Source of the DNA: Sipunculus nudus
Lineage: Eukaryota > Annelida > Sipuncula > Golfingiida > Sipunculidae
NCBI GenBank assembly: GCA_026874595.1
Contig: CM049321.1
Span: 46,555,797 to 46,619,796, forward strand
DNA: 64,000 nt
Reading direction: 5' to 3'
Shown here: piece after piece, positions 36,136 to 48,269 of the stretch
How the letters are laid out: the number at the start of each line of letters is the position of its first letter
How positions within the stretch are numbered: position 1 is the first letter of the stretch
The notes under the pieces: generated by a model
Database searches by the model: none
The model's input: the letters and a program-made list of their open reading frames with translations, nothing else
Told to the model about the DNA's origin: nothing
Translations under genes and position numbers: made by a program

Positions 36136-39100
36136 TCAATTTTTTGCATCAGTCTGGAACCAATCGGGTTTGTTTTCACCTTGATATGGCTTTAGCCTGT
36201 CAACATGGACCACTTTAGGAGTGGCTTTTTGATTTTTCTTAATTCTGTACACCACATCACTGAGTTTATTTATAACGACATAAGGTCCATCCCATAAAAA
36301 CTGTAGTTTTGGCGTGAGTCCTTTCTTGTGCTGAGGGTTATACAGCCACACAGCATCACCTGTTTTGTAACACACAGAAGCCGCACGATGATCATAATTC
36401 TTTTTCTGTTTGTCCGACATGGATTTAATATTTTGCCGTGCAAATTCATGTATTTTTGACATTCCCTGTTGTAGTGAGTACACATACTCCGACAAATCAT
36501 TCACAGTTGGTTCTACAGGACTGCCCATTACCACATCAATGGGAAGTTTCGGATTTCTGCCCAGCATTAGCTGGCATGGTGTATGACCAGTGGTTTCATG
36601 AACAGAAGAGCGGTAGGCCATCATAAGCAAAGACAAGTGTTCATCCCAGTCCCTTTGATTTTGATTTACATATTTTGATAGCATGTCTTCTAAAGTTCTA
36701 TTAAACCATTCCACCATGCCATCAGATTGTGAGTGAAGGGCTGTGGTACGCGTCTTGTCAATATCAAGAAGCTGACACATCTCCTTAAACAATTTGGCTT
36801 CAAAATTCCTACCTTGATCGGAATGTAGCTGTGATGGCAATCCAAACCTCGAAAAGTACTGCTTAACCAACACATCAGCGACTGTTGAAGCTTCTTGATT
36901 TTTTAAAGGAAATGCTTCAGTCCACTTTGTAAAATAATCAGATACCACAAGGATAAACCTATTTCCTTGTGCACTTTCAGGGAGGGGTCCTAGGATATCA
37001 ATGGCGGTTCTTTCCATGGGAGCACCCACATTATATGTCTGCATTGGTGCCTTGCCTGACCGAGTTGCTTTCTTCCTTTTAGCACAAGTCTCACATTGCC
37101 TACACCACTTTTCCACATCTGTTCGCAGACCAACCCAGTGGTATCTGTCTCTGATCTTAGCTAATGTTTAATTAACCCCCAGATGACCACCAGTGATTGA
37201 ATTATGAAGCTGCTTTAAAACAGTAGGCCTTAAATCCATTGGGACCACTAATTTGTATGTAAAGCTCTCACCAGACACAGACTCCCACTGCCAATATAAT
37301 ACACCATCCCTTATCACAAGCAGCTCCCACTGGGACCAGTATGACTTTAACTTAGGGCCAGCTGAGGACACCTCTGACCATGCTGGCCTCTCTGTGTTAG
37401 CCTCCTTCCAGGCAATCACTTCACACAGCTCACGGTCATTTAACTGGGCATCTCGTAGCTCTATGTTTGTCCATGTCTGGACCCACCGTTCATCATGACA
37501 GTGATCCCTGTTCTGGCTTCTTGTTAAGGCAGCACATTTATTTTCTCTATTATCACTGATCTTACATGTGGTAACTAATTGGCTTAGGGAGCTTTTCATG
37601 CATAGCCAGGTCAGTATGAAAAACTGTAGAATATTTGTGAATATTGCATACTTGCAAGTTGATGATGTAGGCTTTTGAACAACCCTTGCTTGTCGCACTG
37701 GCTCACTATTTCCTTTTTCTTCTTTTGTTTCAGCCCGCTCGCAGTGAACACAAAGATCTGTTTCACAGGGTCGGCGCGAAAGAGAATCTGCATTGTTGTG
37801 TCTAATTCCAGGTCGATAAGTTACCTCAAAATCATAAGTCCCGAGTATTTCTAACCATCTGGCCAACTGACCCTCAGGTTGCTTGAATCTCATTAGCCAC
37901 TGAAGCGAACCATGATCTGTGCGGATGTGAAATTTGTACCCGTATAGGTAATGGTGATGGTGACGCACTGCTTCTACTAAAGCAAGCAGCTCTCTGCGAG
38001 TTACACAATAGTTGCGCTCAGCTTTTGTTAAAGTTCTGCTGTAATAAGACACAACACGTTCCTCTCCATTTTGAATTTGTGATAACACAGCACCTATTCC
38101 ACATTTGCTTGCATCTGTATCCAGTATGAACTGTTTGCCCAATACTGGATACGCCAGAATTGGCGATTTTGTGAGAATTGACTTGAGTTTATCAAAAGCT
38201 TCTTGACATTCATTTGACCATCTGTATTTACATCCGCGTTCACTCAACCGATGTAATGGTGCTGCAATGGTTGCAAAGTTTTGCACAAAACGCCTGTAGT
38301 AGGAACATAAGCCCAGGAAACTACGAAGCTGGGTTACGTTTGATGGAACTGGCCAATCTCGGACCGCGGTTATTTTATTTGGGTCTGTTTCTAGTCCTTC
38401 CTCACCAACCACATGGCCCAGAAATGACACCCGCCTTCGAAACAATTTACATTTCTTAGGACTGAGTTTGAGGCCCGCTGCATGTAGTCTTTTGAACACA
38501 AGTTCAAGCCTTGCTATTGCATCAGTGAAGGTTTCCGCATGGACTATTATGTCATCCAGGTAAACCAAACACACATTCCATGATAAGCCTGCTAAATCCC
38601 TTTCCATTAATCGTTCAAAAGTTGCTGGGGCATTGGTCAAGCCGAATGGCATGACAGTAAATTGATAGAGCCCCCCATCACCAATAGTAAAAGCTGTTTT
38701 CTCACGATCATTCTCGTCCATTTCCACCTGCCAATATCCACTTTGAAGATCCAATGTAGAAAACCATTTTGATCCAGAGAAAGCATCTAAAGACATATCT
38801 ATTCGCGGAAGGGGATAAGCATCTTTCATGGTCACATCATTCAGTCGGCGATAATCAACACAGAACCTTACAGATCCATCACGCTTGGTCACCAAAACAA
38901 TGGGAGAGGCCCACGGACTCCTTGAAGGTTCTACAATTCCCTTTTTCAACATTTTGTCTAGTTCATTTGTCGCTTGTTCACGTTTATGTAAAGGCAGGCG
39001 TCTTGCTGGTTGTCTAATGGGTGGAGCTGAACCTGTGTTGATCTTGTGTTTTGTTAAGTTTGTTTGACCAAGTTCTTCAGAAGAGGCCACAAACACATCA

Positions 39101-40035
39101 CGGTATTGGAGGATAAGTTGTGTCACTTTATCTTTCTGATCACTAGATAAGCATTGTCCAGTTTCGGCTATCAGTTCTTCCAGATGGCCGGGGACAGATG
39201 AATGGTTACTTTCAAATTTGGTTGTCTGACAGTCACTTGTATTTGTTACACTTGTAACTGGTTCACAGAAAGCAGCAAAGGTATTAGTATAAATTGTCTT
39301 TGGTTCATTGGTCAAATTCATAACCCTCAATGGTATCACTTTATTGCCGGAATCCACAACAGCTTTAGCAAGAAGCAGGTTACACTTTTCTTGGAATCTG
39401 GGACAAGGTTCTATAATACATGTGGTTTGGACTCAGTTAGTCTCTTTACCATCAGTAATTTTCCCAGATAAAATCACCTCACTGTTTGGTGGAATAACAG
39501 TAGTTTCCGCGACAGACACTCGACACACCTCAGGAGCATTTGATGCAGTCCGTGATAGAGGTAAAATTTCACCATTGACCAATAGCTGATTTTCCCTGAA
39601 AGAAAGGTCACAAAATGGCTGTGATAGAAAATCCAGACCTAATATCACCTCATTTTGTATATCCGCCACCCAAAATCTTTGTTTCAGTGTTTGTTTACCC
39701 ATGGAAAAATTGAAGCAGCCATGACCCAAAAATGGAGAAGTCTGTCCAGTTGCAGAGATAAGGTGACTATTCACAGCTGTGAGTTCAGGTCTTGTTTGTT
39801 CACTGATGTTTTGATATACATCGGATCTTATTATGCTAATATTGGCACCTGTATCAATCAAGAAAGAGACCGGAATTTCTTCAATGTTGCCACTGATAAA
39901 TAGCCCATCACCTATAGAGTCCAGGGTACTGGTTTTAGCATGGGGTGCCGTAGGCCTAAATTCGGGCAATACAGAATTTATTGCCTCCTGTCCTGCCAAG
40001 TTTCGGCCTGTGAACTTGACATTTGGTCGTTTCCC
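36136..40035 (-). pseudogene. pol: Gypsy pol (PR-RT-RNaseH-IN), two stop codons
   Basis: One reading phase runs from the frameshift site at 40029-40035 to the stop at 36136. Protease has LIDTGANISII (Asp codon 39853-39855). RT has the catalytic YLDD (38551-38562) and FCVDYRRLN; RNase H begins near ILDTDASKCGIG. Integrase has a Zn-binding HHCC region split by a stop, a D..D-x35-E core (AIDILG, HSDQG, GMVEWFN) and a GPY/F-type WDGPYVV. Two in-frame stops break it: TGA at 39433-39435 between protease and RT, and TAA at 37168-37170 just after the first integrase His pair. Everything around both stops stays in phase, so they are recent point changes. Confidence 0.93.
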
Positions 40036-40999
40036 TGCTGCACTTGTCTGTTATCTGTTCTCTGTCTTTGGTTATGGGGACAATTACGACGAATGTGGCC
40101 AACTACACCACATTCCCAACAGGCGACATTCCTATTTGGACTGTCTCTGATTCTCATATTTCTCAGTTCTTCTTGTAGTACTTGCCTTATGGTGTCTTTA
40201 AGATGTGGGGTGTGTGCTGTACTTACTTGAGGATGTGCTGCCCTTATTTGTCTCCCACCTTGACTTGCTGCTTGCTGGAAAGCCTCCAACTCCATTGCGA
40301 TTTTTAAAGTTTCCTCAATTGAAGTGGGGCGAGATTGTTTAATTTTCCAGCGTGTATCCCTGTCAGGTATGGCATCCACAAATGGTCACATGCCAGCGTG
40401 TCCCGAAGTTTTCGTAGGCTTTCGTCCCGTCTCCTGAGAAGAGTTTTCAACTGCGCACGGAAGAGTTCAGCCTGCTGATCTACTCCATACCTTGAACGCA
40501 TGGCTGTCACAAGGCAATCATAATTACGCTGTCCAGGCTGATCTAAGTCTGCTAAAACTCCACGAGCTGGACCTGCTAGGCTTGCAGCTAAATGCATAGC
40601 TTTTTCTTCTGTTTTCCAGGCATTTAAGTCTGATATGATACCAAACTGTGTTTCGTAGTCCTCCCATGGGCTACTCCCATCATAAAGGGGTGGTCTTACT
40701 GTAGTTTTAACCATAGGTGTTGTCCGAACTACAACAGGATGTTTTGTATCAGTATCGTCCAGACCTTCTGATTTACTACCACCTTGTTGTTTTTCTAGGT
40801 GTAGGAGTGCATCATGTTTCTCCGACATCTTCCTGGCTACATGATCTACTTTCAGCCACATGTTTTCCAGTTGTTCCCCCACCTTATTACAGAGTCTTTC
40901 TTCCAGTCTATCAAACCAGTCCCCTGACACTTGGGGCGATGGTTTCACTTCATTTGTGTCAACAGTCTGCTTAAACACAACTTCTTCATCACTAGACAT
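39978..40999 (-). pseudogene. gag: Gypsy gag with one frame break
   Basis: The likely start is the ATG at 40999 (SSDEEVV), 36 nt inside the LTR boundary; the open frame reaching into the LTR begins without ATG. A capsid-like region (WEDYETQFG.., LRRRDESLRKLRDTLACDH) breaks at 40378-40386 by a one-base loss. The new phase continues to a CCHC knuckle CWECGVVGHIRRNC (about 40095-40136) and ends at TAA 39978-39980. Pol overlaps its last ~60 nt in the -1 phase. Confidence 0.9.
39995..40035 (-). promoter_or_regulatory. Programmed -1 ribosomal frameshift signal
   Basis: In gag phase the slippery heptamer G GGA AAC (40035-40029) is followed by an 8-nt spacer and then an 8-bp stem GTCAAGTT/AACTTGGC (one G-U pair) with a 10-nt loop (40020-39995). 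Pol is open in exactly the -1 phase across this point. Confidence 0.75.
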
Positions 41000-41015
41000 G
41001 TTTTCTGGGTAATAT

Positions 41016-41033
41016 ATCCCACCGCTGCCACCA
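41016..41033 (-). promoter_or_regulatory. Primer binding site, tRNA-Leu
   Basis: TGGTGGCAGCGGTGGGAT on the - strand, 1 nt inside the 5' LTR. Its complement ATCCCACCGCTGCCACCA is the 3' end of animal tRNA-Leu(AAG) plus CCA, as I recall that tRNA. Confidence 0.8.
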
Positions 41034-41034
41034 A

Positions 41035-41369
41035 TGTAACGTTCAACCGAGTTCACAAACAGAAGAAAAGCACTGCTGGTTTTCTACTAGGTCTTTACTG
41101 GTCAAAAATCAAAGATACACTCCCGGGTGAGGACCCCACCCCTGCATACATGGATATATCACACATACACGCCCCCTAATCTATCATGTCAGCAACAGGC
41201 CTGTTATCCTCTGGGTGACCCCTATGAGCCTGGGGACACCAGTACACACAAGCTGGTCACTGTCACCTCACAGCAGGGGTTCCCAACTGCCTGTCGTAAC
41301 CAATTAAGACCACTCAATTATCTACTGGTATACAGATTCCTCACTGCTATAAGATATAAAATCATTACA
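41035..41369 (-). repeat. 5' LTR of the Gypsy element
   Basis: 335 bp, the same ends as the other LTR; followed by the target duplication GTAC at 41370-41373. Confidence 0.95.
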
Positions 41370-41373
41370 GTAC

Positions 41374-41600
41374 TATACTACTTTCATATATTTGTGCTTC
41401 TTGAATTATGATTATTCTATCATTATAATAAATTTTTCTTTTAAAACTGTGCTTTACATGAAGTTTTTTAATGTAATAGTAATAGTAACAGAAGAAAAAC
41501 GCATTATAATAGTAATGATAATAGTAAAAGATGGATTAAGAAGTAAATGTAATAGTAATAGAACCATTGTATTAGGACCCAACCCTGATATGTATATATA
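41374..41600. other. AT-rich, no feature recognised
   Basis: Insertion-flank sequence ending in a short (TA)n. Confidence 0.5.
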
Positions 41601-41690
41601 TACCGTAATTGTTCGTGTACAGGACGACAAATTTTATCCTAAAAATATTTGGCAAAGAAGGGGTGCCGACTTATACACGGGTACAAGTTT
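41601..41690 (+). repeat. TACCGTA-type MITE end
   Basis: TACCGTAATTGTTCGTGTAC..GACGAC begins right after (TA)n, and GTGCCGACTTATACACGGGT follows 60 nt later as an imperfect inverted version of it. A similar end in opposite orientation is at 43478-43504 (GTCGTCTTATACTC..TACGATA). Confidence 0.4.
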
Positions 41691-43440
41691 TTCAGCGTCC
41701 TCAGGGCTGCAAAGGATAATTTACGGCAATCAGCATTATTACGTCGGTCGAACTGGACGGCGTGAATATCGGGCTCATGTCCGTATGGTGGTAATGTACA
41801 CTCAATAAAGAACATTACAGTGCTTTGTTTTTGTTTAAATTTATCGTTTATACATCAGATTTACATGTGGACATAGTTAAATAATTGATAAGAAAAGGTT
41901 TGCCCTTGCCGCATTGACACAGGAATTTTAACGAATTCAATATATGACAGCCCTTCTGACAGTAGAGCAAGTGATTTCCCGCGATAGCGGACAGAATCGC
42001 AGAACTGACAGACTGAAACGGAATTCCCAATCCTGAAAATATATAAGTTTTAAAGTATATTTTGCCAAAAATATCTTGGCAATTCACTTTAAACAGGTAC
42101 GCAGTGATATAATTGTCGATGCCGCTTTCAGCTTGCGGGGTTTACTCATGTACTCAAGATCTGAGAGTACAGCGCTTGCACAAGGGATGCTGGTAACTTG
42201 CTAATGCCATCAAGTAGCACGTAATATGCATATTATTACAAGGATGATTTTTTCATATGGTGCCGTATTTACCTCGTAAAATGTTCACAAGTCCAGTGAA
42301 TGCAGACGCTGTCAGCTGGCTTGCACACTGACATACAGAGAGACTCGCACGTGGCACTTCGATTTCAAGACAACCAGTAGTGGGTTATAATTATAAATAT
42401 GAAGCGGCCTTTCTCAGGTGACCCGAAATTCAATGTTTGTCAAGCTTGTATTATTGGACTACGTCAAGAAATGAATGTATTATAACGGGTCAACAATGTT
42501 CAAGAAAGGGACAGAGTTTCCGCAGGATATAAATATGACAAATTACCTCACAATTTTATAACGAAACCCCGGATTTGGTGCGTATATCCTATTAAATAGT
42601 AACCGAATTGAAACCCTGGTTTCTACAAAGTAGCATTGAACTTGCACACAGTTAAATGTCGTAAAATAACGTAGTTCACGAAAGTCCTACTGGGTCATTA
42701 CCTAATTACGTTTTTCCTTCTTCAATGGTGCAGCAGAATAAATTCGAACCTGACCGACGTCGTTTACGCAAACGTGACATATTTTGTGGGAAAATTTTGT
42801 GACTGTGACATGGTTGTGGACAAGCCAGGAAAATGTAATTTTCGATAGTTTAAGATTAACACGGAATAATAAATGAGGAAGCCTAGTTAAGTAGAGCATC
42901 ATGGAAGCCTTGGTTTTGTACGCTGTCACTTATCTACCTTAAGCCACTTATGGATGGGGACGCTGATATGCAGTGGGTGTTTGGGGTGATCTCCCTCAAA
43001 TTATGCAGAAGACTGACATTTCTTTGAAATAAATTTATCTTTTTTTTTTTTAAGAGGAAGGTGTCAATGCCCTGTAATGCACATTCTCTTGACATGTTAA
43101 TTCTTAGTGGGTGCCATCTCCTGGATAATAATTTATTAACCAAATTTGGGCCCTAAAATTGACCCTTTGATGTCTCTTATGATATAAATTTGAATTGTTG
43201 TATGATACTCTTTCATATACATATTCTTTGATATGTTTAATTCCCTTTTGGTCTGCTCGATACCTTTCTATATTACTTTCCTGTTTTCACTTGTAGCATC
43301 ATAAAAAATATACCACTGACCATTTTAAGAATCAAAAATTATAAAATCCCATTTCCATCCTCACTGTTAAAGTGATAATTATGCTGACAAAGTGATCATT
43401 AGTTGCTGGCAGCTCCAACTTAAGATGCTGAAAAATAATT
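41691..43440. other. No gene recognised
   Basis: Unique-looking sequence between two TACCGTA-type ends. If these are TIRs of one element (41601-43504, about 19/28 matches), this would be its interior, but no transposase is seen. Confidence 0.35.
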
Positions 43441-43499
43441 TGAACCAAAATTTGAGGTTCAACATTGGGGGGGGGGGTCGTCTTATACTCACATAAATA

Positions 43500-43552
<53 letters not shown>
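43441..43552. repeat. MITE end plus (TA)25 microsatellite
   Basis: Poly-G (43467-43477), then GTCGTCTTATACTCACATAA, then (TA)n at 43503-43551. Confidence 0.6.
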
Positions 43553-43556
<4 letters not shown>

Positions 43557-45113
43557 GTAGATCCGAGTTTTGCCACAGACTTAGAACTGAAAATCCTGAT
43601 AAATTTTACTCGACAAGGGATGCGGCTATAATACGCAGGTTAGGCTAAAATCTAAACATGTACATGAGACTCGACGGCCCGTAGTGGCGCAATTGGCGAT
43701 ATTAGGCAGAGGAAGGTGGAAGTGAATACTAAGAACGTATATTTAATGATTCTGCATATTTGTGTATTAATTTTATTCATAGTTAATTTTATAAATTGAA
43801 AAATTAATCTTTTAAACAGGCTTATATGTATTAACAAACTTCTCGGAGTCAGTCATAAACCACGGCCATTTTCACGCCATGACTAATAAAAGATCGATAT
43901 TCACTCACCAAATTATGCACTCTAACGGTTGTACCTAAATTTGAGCATGGCTGCAATACCGATAAAACATTATTTTAAGATAATTCTGGAACATATCCTT
44001 TCTTTTAAAATAAATTGTAAAACAAAAGATAACCAAAGACCATACATTCTTCGGCAATTAAACCTGCGTTCACGTTAAGACGTTCGTTCATAACATTGTC
44101 AATAGATGGCGCTCAAAGGTCATAACCTCACCAGCCAGTTCCGTAATCATTTAATACAGCACGTTTTGCCAGCAGACGGTTCGGGCACCAGTGTGCATAT
44201 ATTATGATCAGCAGGACCCTGGGAGTAGGCGTACAGGCTGTGTGAACATCGACGCGGGATTAGTTTATTCAAAAGTGTTGTCAAGGTTGTTAATTGACCG
44301 GCGTTGTATAGAGTCTTAATAAAAGTTTGTCATCACAGAGAGTACCGTTGGCTTATATAATGCTTTGATGTCCAACTGAAGTTTAATTAGCCAGGGTAAT
44401 GGTGCAAGGTTCCCCAAGGCCCGCTTGTTCCGTAATCATTTTATATGGCATGTTTTGCCGGTAGACCGTTCAGACACCATTTTGCATATATATGATCAGT
44501 AGGACCCGGGGTGTTCAGGCAGAATGATCACCGACACGGGTGTCGTTTTTATTACAGGTTTTGTTGTTAAATGACCGACGATGTATAAAGTCTAAATACA
44601 AGTACCGTCTTCCTAAACAATGCTTTGATCTTTTGATGTCCCATTGAAGTTTAATAAGCAAAGTTAAAGGCGCAAGATTCTCCGGCATTCAGTGATGTGT
44701 CAAATTAATTTCGCGGCACTACTTAACTAGGATTCGTTTTGGATGAGTCTTCATAAAGCGAACAAATTGTCATCTATTCTTATTGGGTAGATCAGGCTGT
44801 TTAACCAATTAATTATATTAATTAACAAAGCCAAGCAACATACACGGTTGCAACTTGTTCAGTTTCCCAAAACTGTTATGCCTGACCGTATATCAGCATA
44901 CCACAGCGTTCCTAGCTGCAGTCTAGCTTTTAAGAAAAACCTTTTTTCGTTATGTTTTCCACACACCACCCGGCAGTGGAACGTGGTGAGAATGTGGTGC
45001 GGCCATTAAGTAAGTTTTTTTGGTATTTTTTACTCCAATGAAGGAGCCTTCCAGGTATTTTACGAATAGGGTGCGGCCATTAGAAGACGTGCGGCGGCAA
45101 AACGCGGATCTAC

Positions 45114-45117
<4 letters not shown>
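43553..45117. mobile_element. TIR-bounded element between (TA)n tracts
   Basis: TACCGTAGATCCGAGTTTTG at 43553 and the inverted partner CAAAACGCGGATCTACGGTA ending at 45117 match in 21 of 22 positions. Both outer sides are long (TA)n tracts, consistent with a TA target. No transposase frame is present in 1565 bp. GTGCGGCCATTA is repeated near the right end (about 45000 and 45071). Confidence 0.65.
44134..44690. repeat. Diverged tandem duplication, ~285-bp unit
   Basis: 44134-44420 and 44424-44690 share in order TTCCGTAATCATTT, GTTTTGCC..AGAC.GTTC, GCATATAT..TGATCAG.AGGACCC, GCTTTGAT, GAAGTTTAAT. It is internal to the TIR element 43553-45117. Confidence 0.75.
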
Positions 45118-45184
<67 letters not shown>

Positions 45185-46115
45185 TTATATATCTGCACAC
45201 TAAAGGGGAGGGGGTAGTCTATTACAGTCATGTATGGGAGAATATACCAACTGTGCAACAATATACCCCCCGCAGTTCAGAAACTGCGAATTACTGACAG
45301 TGACAGGACCAAACATATGCACGGAATATAGAGGTGTCCTTAGTAGTAAGGTTATAGAATCTGGAGTCTAATTTTCAAGGGACTGCATGCAATCTTTAAA
45401 ACTTTGGAATTCTCTCACAGAATCCAAATTCTGCTACCTGTTTTATTCCCAGTGTATAATCCAGATATATACAATGTTTATTAAAGGTCTAAATGATGAA
45501 AGAAAATTCAGAACATTTTGTGCGTTTTTCTTTATCTCAATGAATTAAATCATTAAAGTACTTATACTGTAGAGCAGAATCCTGTACTTGTACTCAAGCA
45601 CATCTAAAACTTCTTTACTTGTACCTGGACTTTTAATTGTAAAAAGCTGAAGTACTTGCACTGAAGCACAAACCTCCAGTACTGGACCCAAGCCTGATGT
45701 ACTGTTGCTTTAGTTTTCACAGCATATATACAAATCACAAATGGGTTTACTTTTTAAACTAAAATTTGAAAGGAATTGATCAAAAAGTGTAGATATTATT
45801 AAATTTTTTTAACATGATTCTTGATATTCCTCATGAATAATTGACAGCTAGCAAAAGCGAGGCTCTTAGGTATTAATATTGAACACATGCTCACATACCA
45901 TGGCTTTGTTTAGCAGTCAGTCCCTATAATGATGAGACCTGTCAGATGTTCCATTAATTGTCTTTAAATTTGTGGATATTTATATAGGAAGATTGTCTAA
46001 AGCATCTGGGAAGAAGCACAAGTCCAAAGGAATCCGCAACTATGAGGAAAAATAAGTAGCTGACTTGAAAGGTATGTAACTGTCAGTTACTCTCATCATA
46101 ATACATTTTAAAGAC
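45118..46115. other. (TA)n tract, then a degenerate TACTTG-type repeat
   Basis: (TA)n to 45176. At 45560-45710 a loose ~27-bp repeat of GTACTTGTACT..AAGCAC form. No gene recognised. Confidence 0.5.
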
Positions 46116-46774
46116 CAGGGCCCAGTTTCATTAAACCGACTTAAGCCTGTTATTCTGCGTTTTTGACTTAAGTCACTTTTGTCGAGCTTTAAGTCAGTTT
46201 CATTTAAAATAACCTAAGTGAATTAAGTCACCTGGCGGGCTGAATTGTTAAGCCTGCAGGGAGGAGGTTTAACGCTGTGTTTTATGGGTGTATAGCACAT
46301 TATATCACTTGCACTCGTTGCATGTGACCATACGACCATCTGTCGAGCGTGGTACGGTACGTCACAGGCGACGATGACGTCACGCCACGTGCCGTTTCTC
46401 TGAAAGGTGTCCGTAAACCAAAGAATAGATCATGGGGGTTGTTGTTCGTTTTGTACAGTCAAGTACAGCAACACCACGATGTCCAGACCGTTTTTAAACT
46501 ATTCATTTAAAAAGTTTCCAGGAATAAACGGTTAATTAAAATTCCATGTCACTATCTTCCGCGAAGTGTTTGCGTCCCCATTTCGGACGTTTTTTTAATT
46601 CATTATTTCATCAATAGGTTGCGTTGAAAAGGGGATTTCCAAGGTTCAGACCAACTTAGTTAAATCGCATTTAGTGAAACTGACTTATTTCGCGGGCCTA
46701 CGTTAGCCCACTTGGGAGGCGTTTCGGTTAAATTTGACTTAAGCCATACACATTCTTAGTGAAACTGGGCCCTG
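46116..46774. mobile_element. hAT-like MITE, 659 bp
   Basis: CAGGGCCCAGTTTCA at 46116 and its inverted form TGAAACTGGGCCCTG ending at 46774; GACTTAAG motifs lie near both ends in opposite orientation. No coding capacity; target duplication not clear. Confidence 0.65.
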
Positions 46775-47268
46775 GAGCTCACATTTACTGATCCCAAATA
46801 ACAGAGTTGTCCCTGAGATATATGTTATCCATTGATCATGTCTGCAATTGCCCCAATGTAATTTAGATATCAAGATAACCCAGATCTGGGGTTACAGGTG
46901 GTAACGATACACATTCCAGACAGCTAAGAATGAGGTTGTCTGTGGTCCCTGTGACTGTAAAAGGTAATATTAGGTTTCTTGCTAATGGTGACACACCCAG
47001 ACACTGGGGCAGTACTAATTTAAATTTATGAGGGTCTTGTCATCAACAGGTCATTAACAAAATGAAGACTAATTAAGGCAAGGTGATGCCTGTCTGTGTC
47101 TGTGATAGTTTTAAAGTGTCAGGAAAACAAGTTATGAATAGTTTTCTAAATATGACCAGTATGCCTGTCTGACATATGGATATTTTTATTCAGTGCAACA
47201 AAAATTTACAAAAATCACTGTCCGTTTACAGTGACAGAAACGACAGATGGATGTGAACTGAAAGCAAC
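46775..47268. other. No feature recognised
   Basis: Unique-looking, non-coding. Confidence 0.5.
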
Positions 47269-47273
47269 ATGTC

Positions 47274-47865
47274 ATAAGATAAGATAAGATAAGATAAGAT
47301 AAGATAACATTTATTAGCCTTCAGTTCCAGGAATTTGTTGTTGACTTGCAATTCATTACATAAAAATAAATAAGTAAATAGATAGATAAATACATAAAAA
47401 TAATACAAAAATACCTAAAAATCACACATAACATATTGATGCATGTAAAATTAAGCATGTAAAAATGATAAAACAGATAATTCTGCAGGTAAAACACATA
47501 ATTCAAACATTAAATTTCTAAGAGGGTTGTGAGTTAAAGTGTTTAATACTGTGTGGTACGAGAGATTTTTTAAAACGAGTTGTTCTGCAGAATATTGTAT
47601 CTAGGCGTTTACCTGAAGGTAAAAAACGGAACTCTGAATATAGGGGATGTGTTTTGTCATTCATGACCTTAGATATGAAGGCCATTGTTTTGGTTTCACA
47701 GATTTCCTGGTGTGTGGCAAGAGAAGTACCAGTTATTCTACTACTTCTCTTCCTGGTATTATTCAACTGTTTCTTTAACTTATCAGATATATTTGTAAAC
47801 CAGCACTCCAGTGAATAAGTAAGGACACTGGAAATTACTGAATTATATATAATGTCATAGGTCAT
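47274..47865 (-). mobile_element. 5'-truncated LINE (CR1-like ORF2 C-terminus)
   Basis: On the - strand a 115-codon open frame (47865-47518) reads VISSVLTYSLECWF, then MNDKTHPLYSEFRFLPSGKR and TTRFKKSLVPHSIKHFNS, the typical C-terminal end of CR1/Jockey-group LINE ORF2. It is followed by a 3' UTR and a terminal (TTATC)n tract at 47275-47306, as these LINEs have. ATGTCATA occurs at both ends (47269-47276 and 47852-47859) and may be the target duplication, which would place the truncation at about 47851. RT and endonuclease domains are missing, so it is dead. Confidence 0.75.
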
Positions 47866-48185
47866 TTAAAAAGAATGACCCTCCTCATGAAATACTGGTA
47901 TGATAAGTTTCTAAGCATGGCATGGGTAATACTGTAGTCCAGTATCAGGCATAATTAGAATTTTATTGCATGACATAATAGAAAAGAAAAACCAGATAAG
48001 GCCAGTTGAATAATATATCGGATTAATTTATTGTTCAAGTCATTACAAGTTTTACTGTATTTTATAAAAGTGTTTATAGTTCAGGTATAGAAACGAATAA
48101 TGTGTCTTTTAATGAAACTATATAACTTCTGTGCATGAAAAGTTGAAATTTAATAGCAGTGTGTCTCTACAACTGTATGAAATTA

Positions 48186-48257
<72 letters not shown>
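47866..48257. other. No gene; long (TA)n
   Basis: (TA)n at 48189-48265 with one interruption. Confidence 0.6.

Positions 48258-48269
<12 letters not shown>

Larger units (their letters stand above)
35444..41369 (-). mobile_element. Ty3/Gypsy LTR retrotransposon, nearly complete
   Basis: A 5926-bp element with TG..CA LTRs, a 4-bp target duplication GTAC (35440-35443 and 41370-41373), a tRNA-Leu primer site, a gag with one zinc knuckle, then protease, RT, RNase H and integrase in Gypsy order, and a polypurine tract. LTR pair identity is 332/335, so insertion is recent. Coding is disabled by one frame break in gag and two stop codons in pol. The GPY/F-containing integrase and primer type would fit a Mag-like group, but I cannot assign the clade without a tree. 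Confidence 0.95.
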
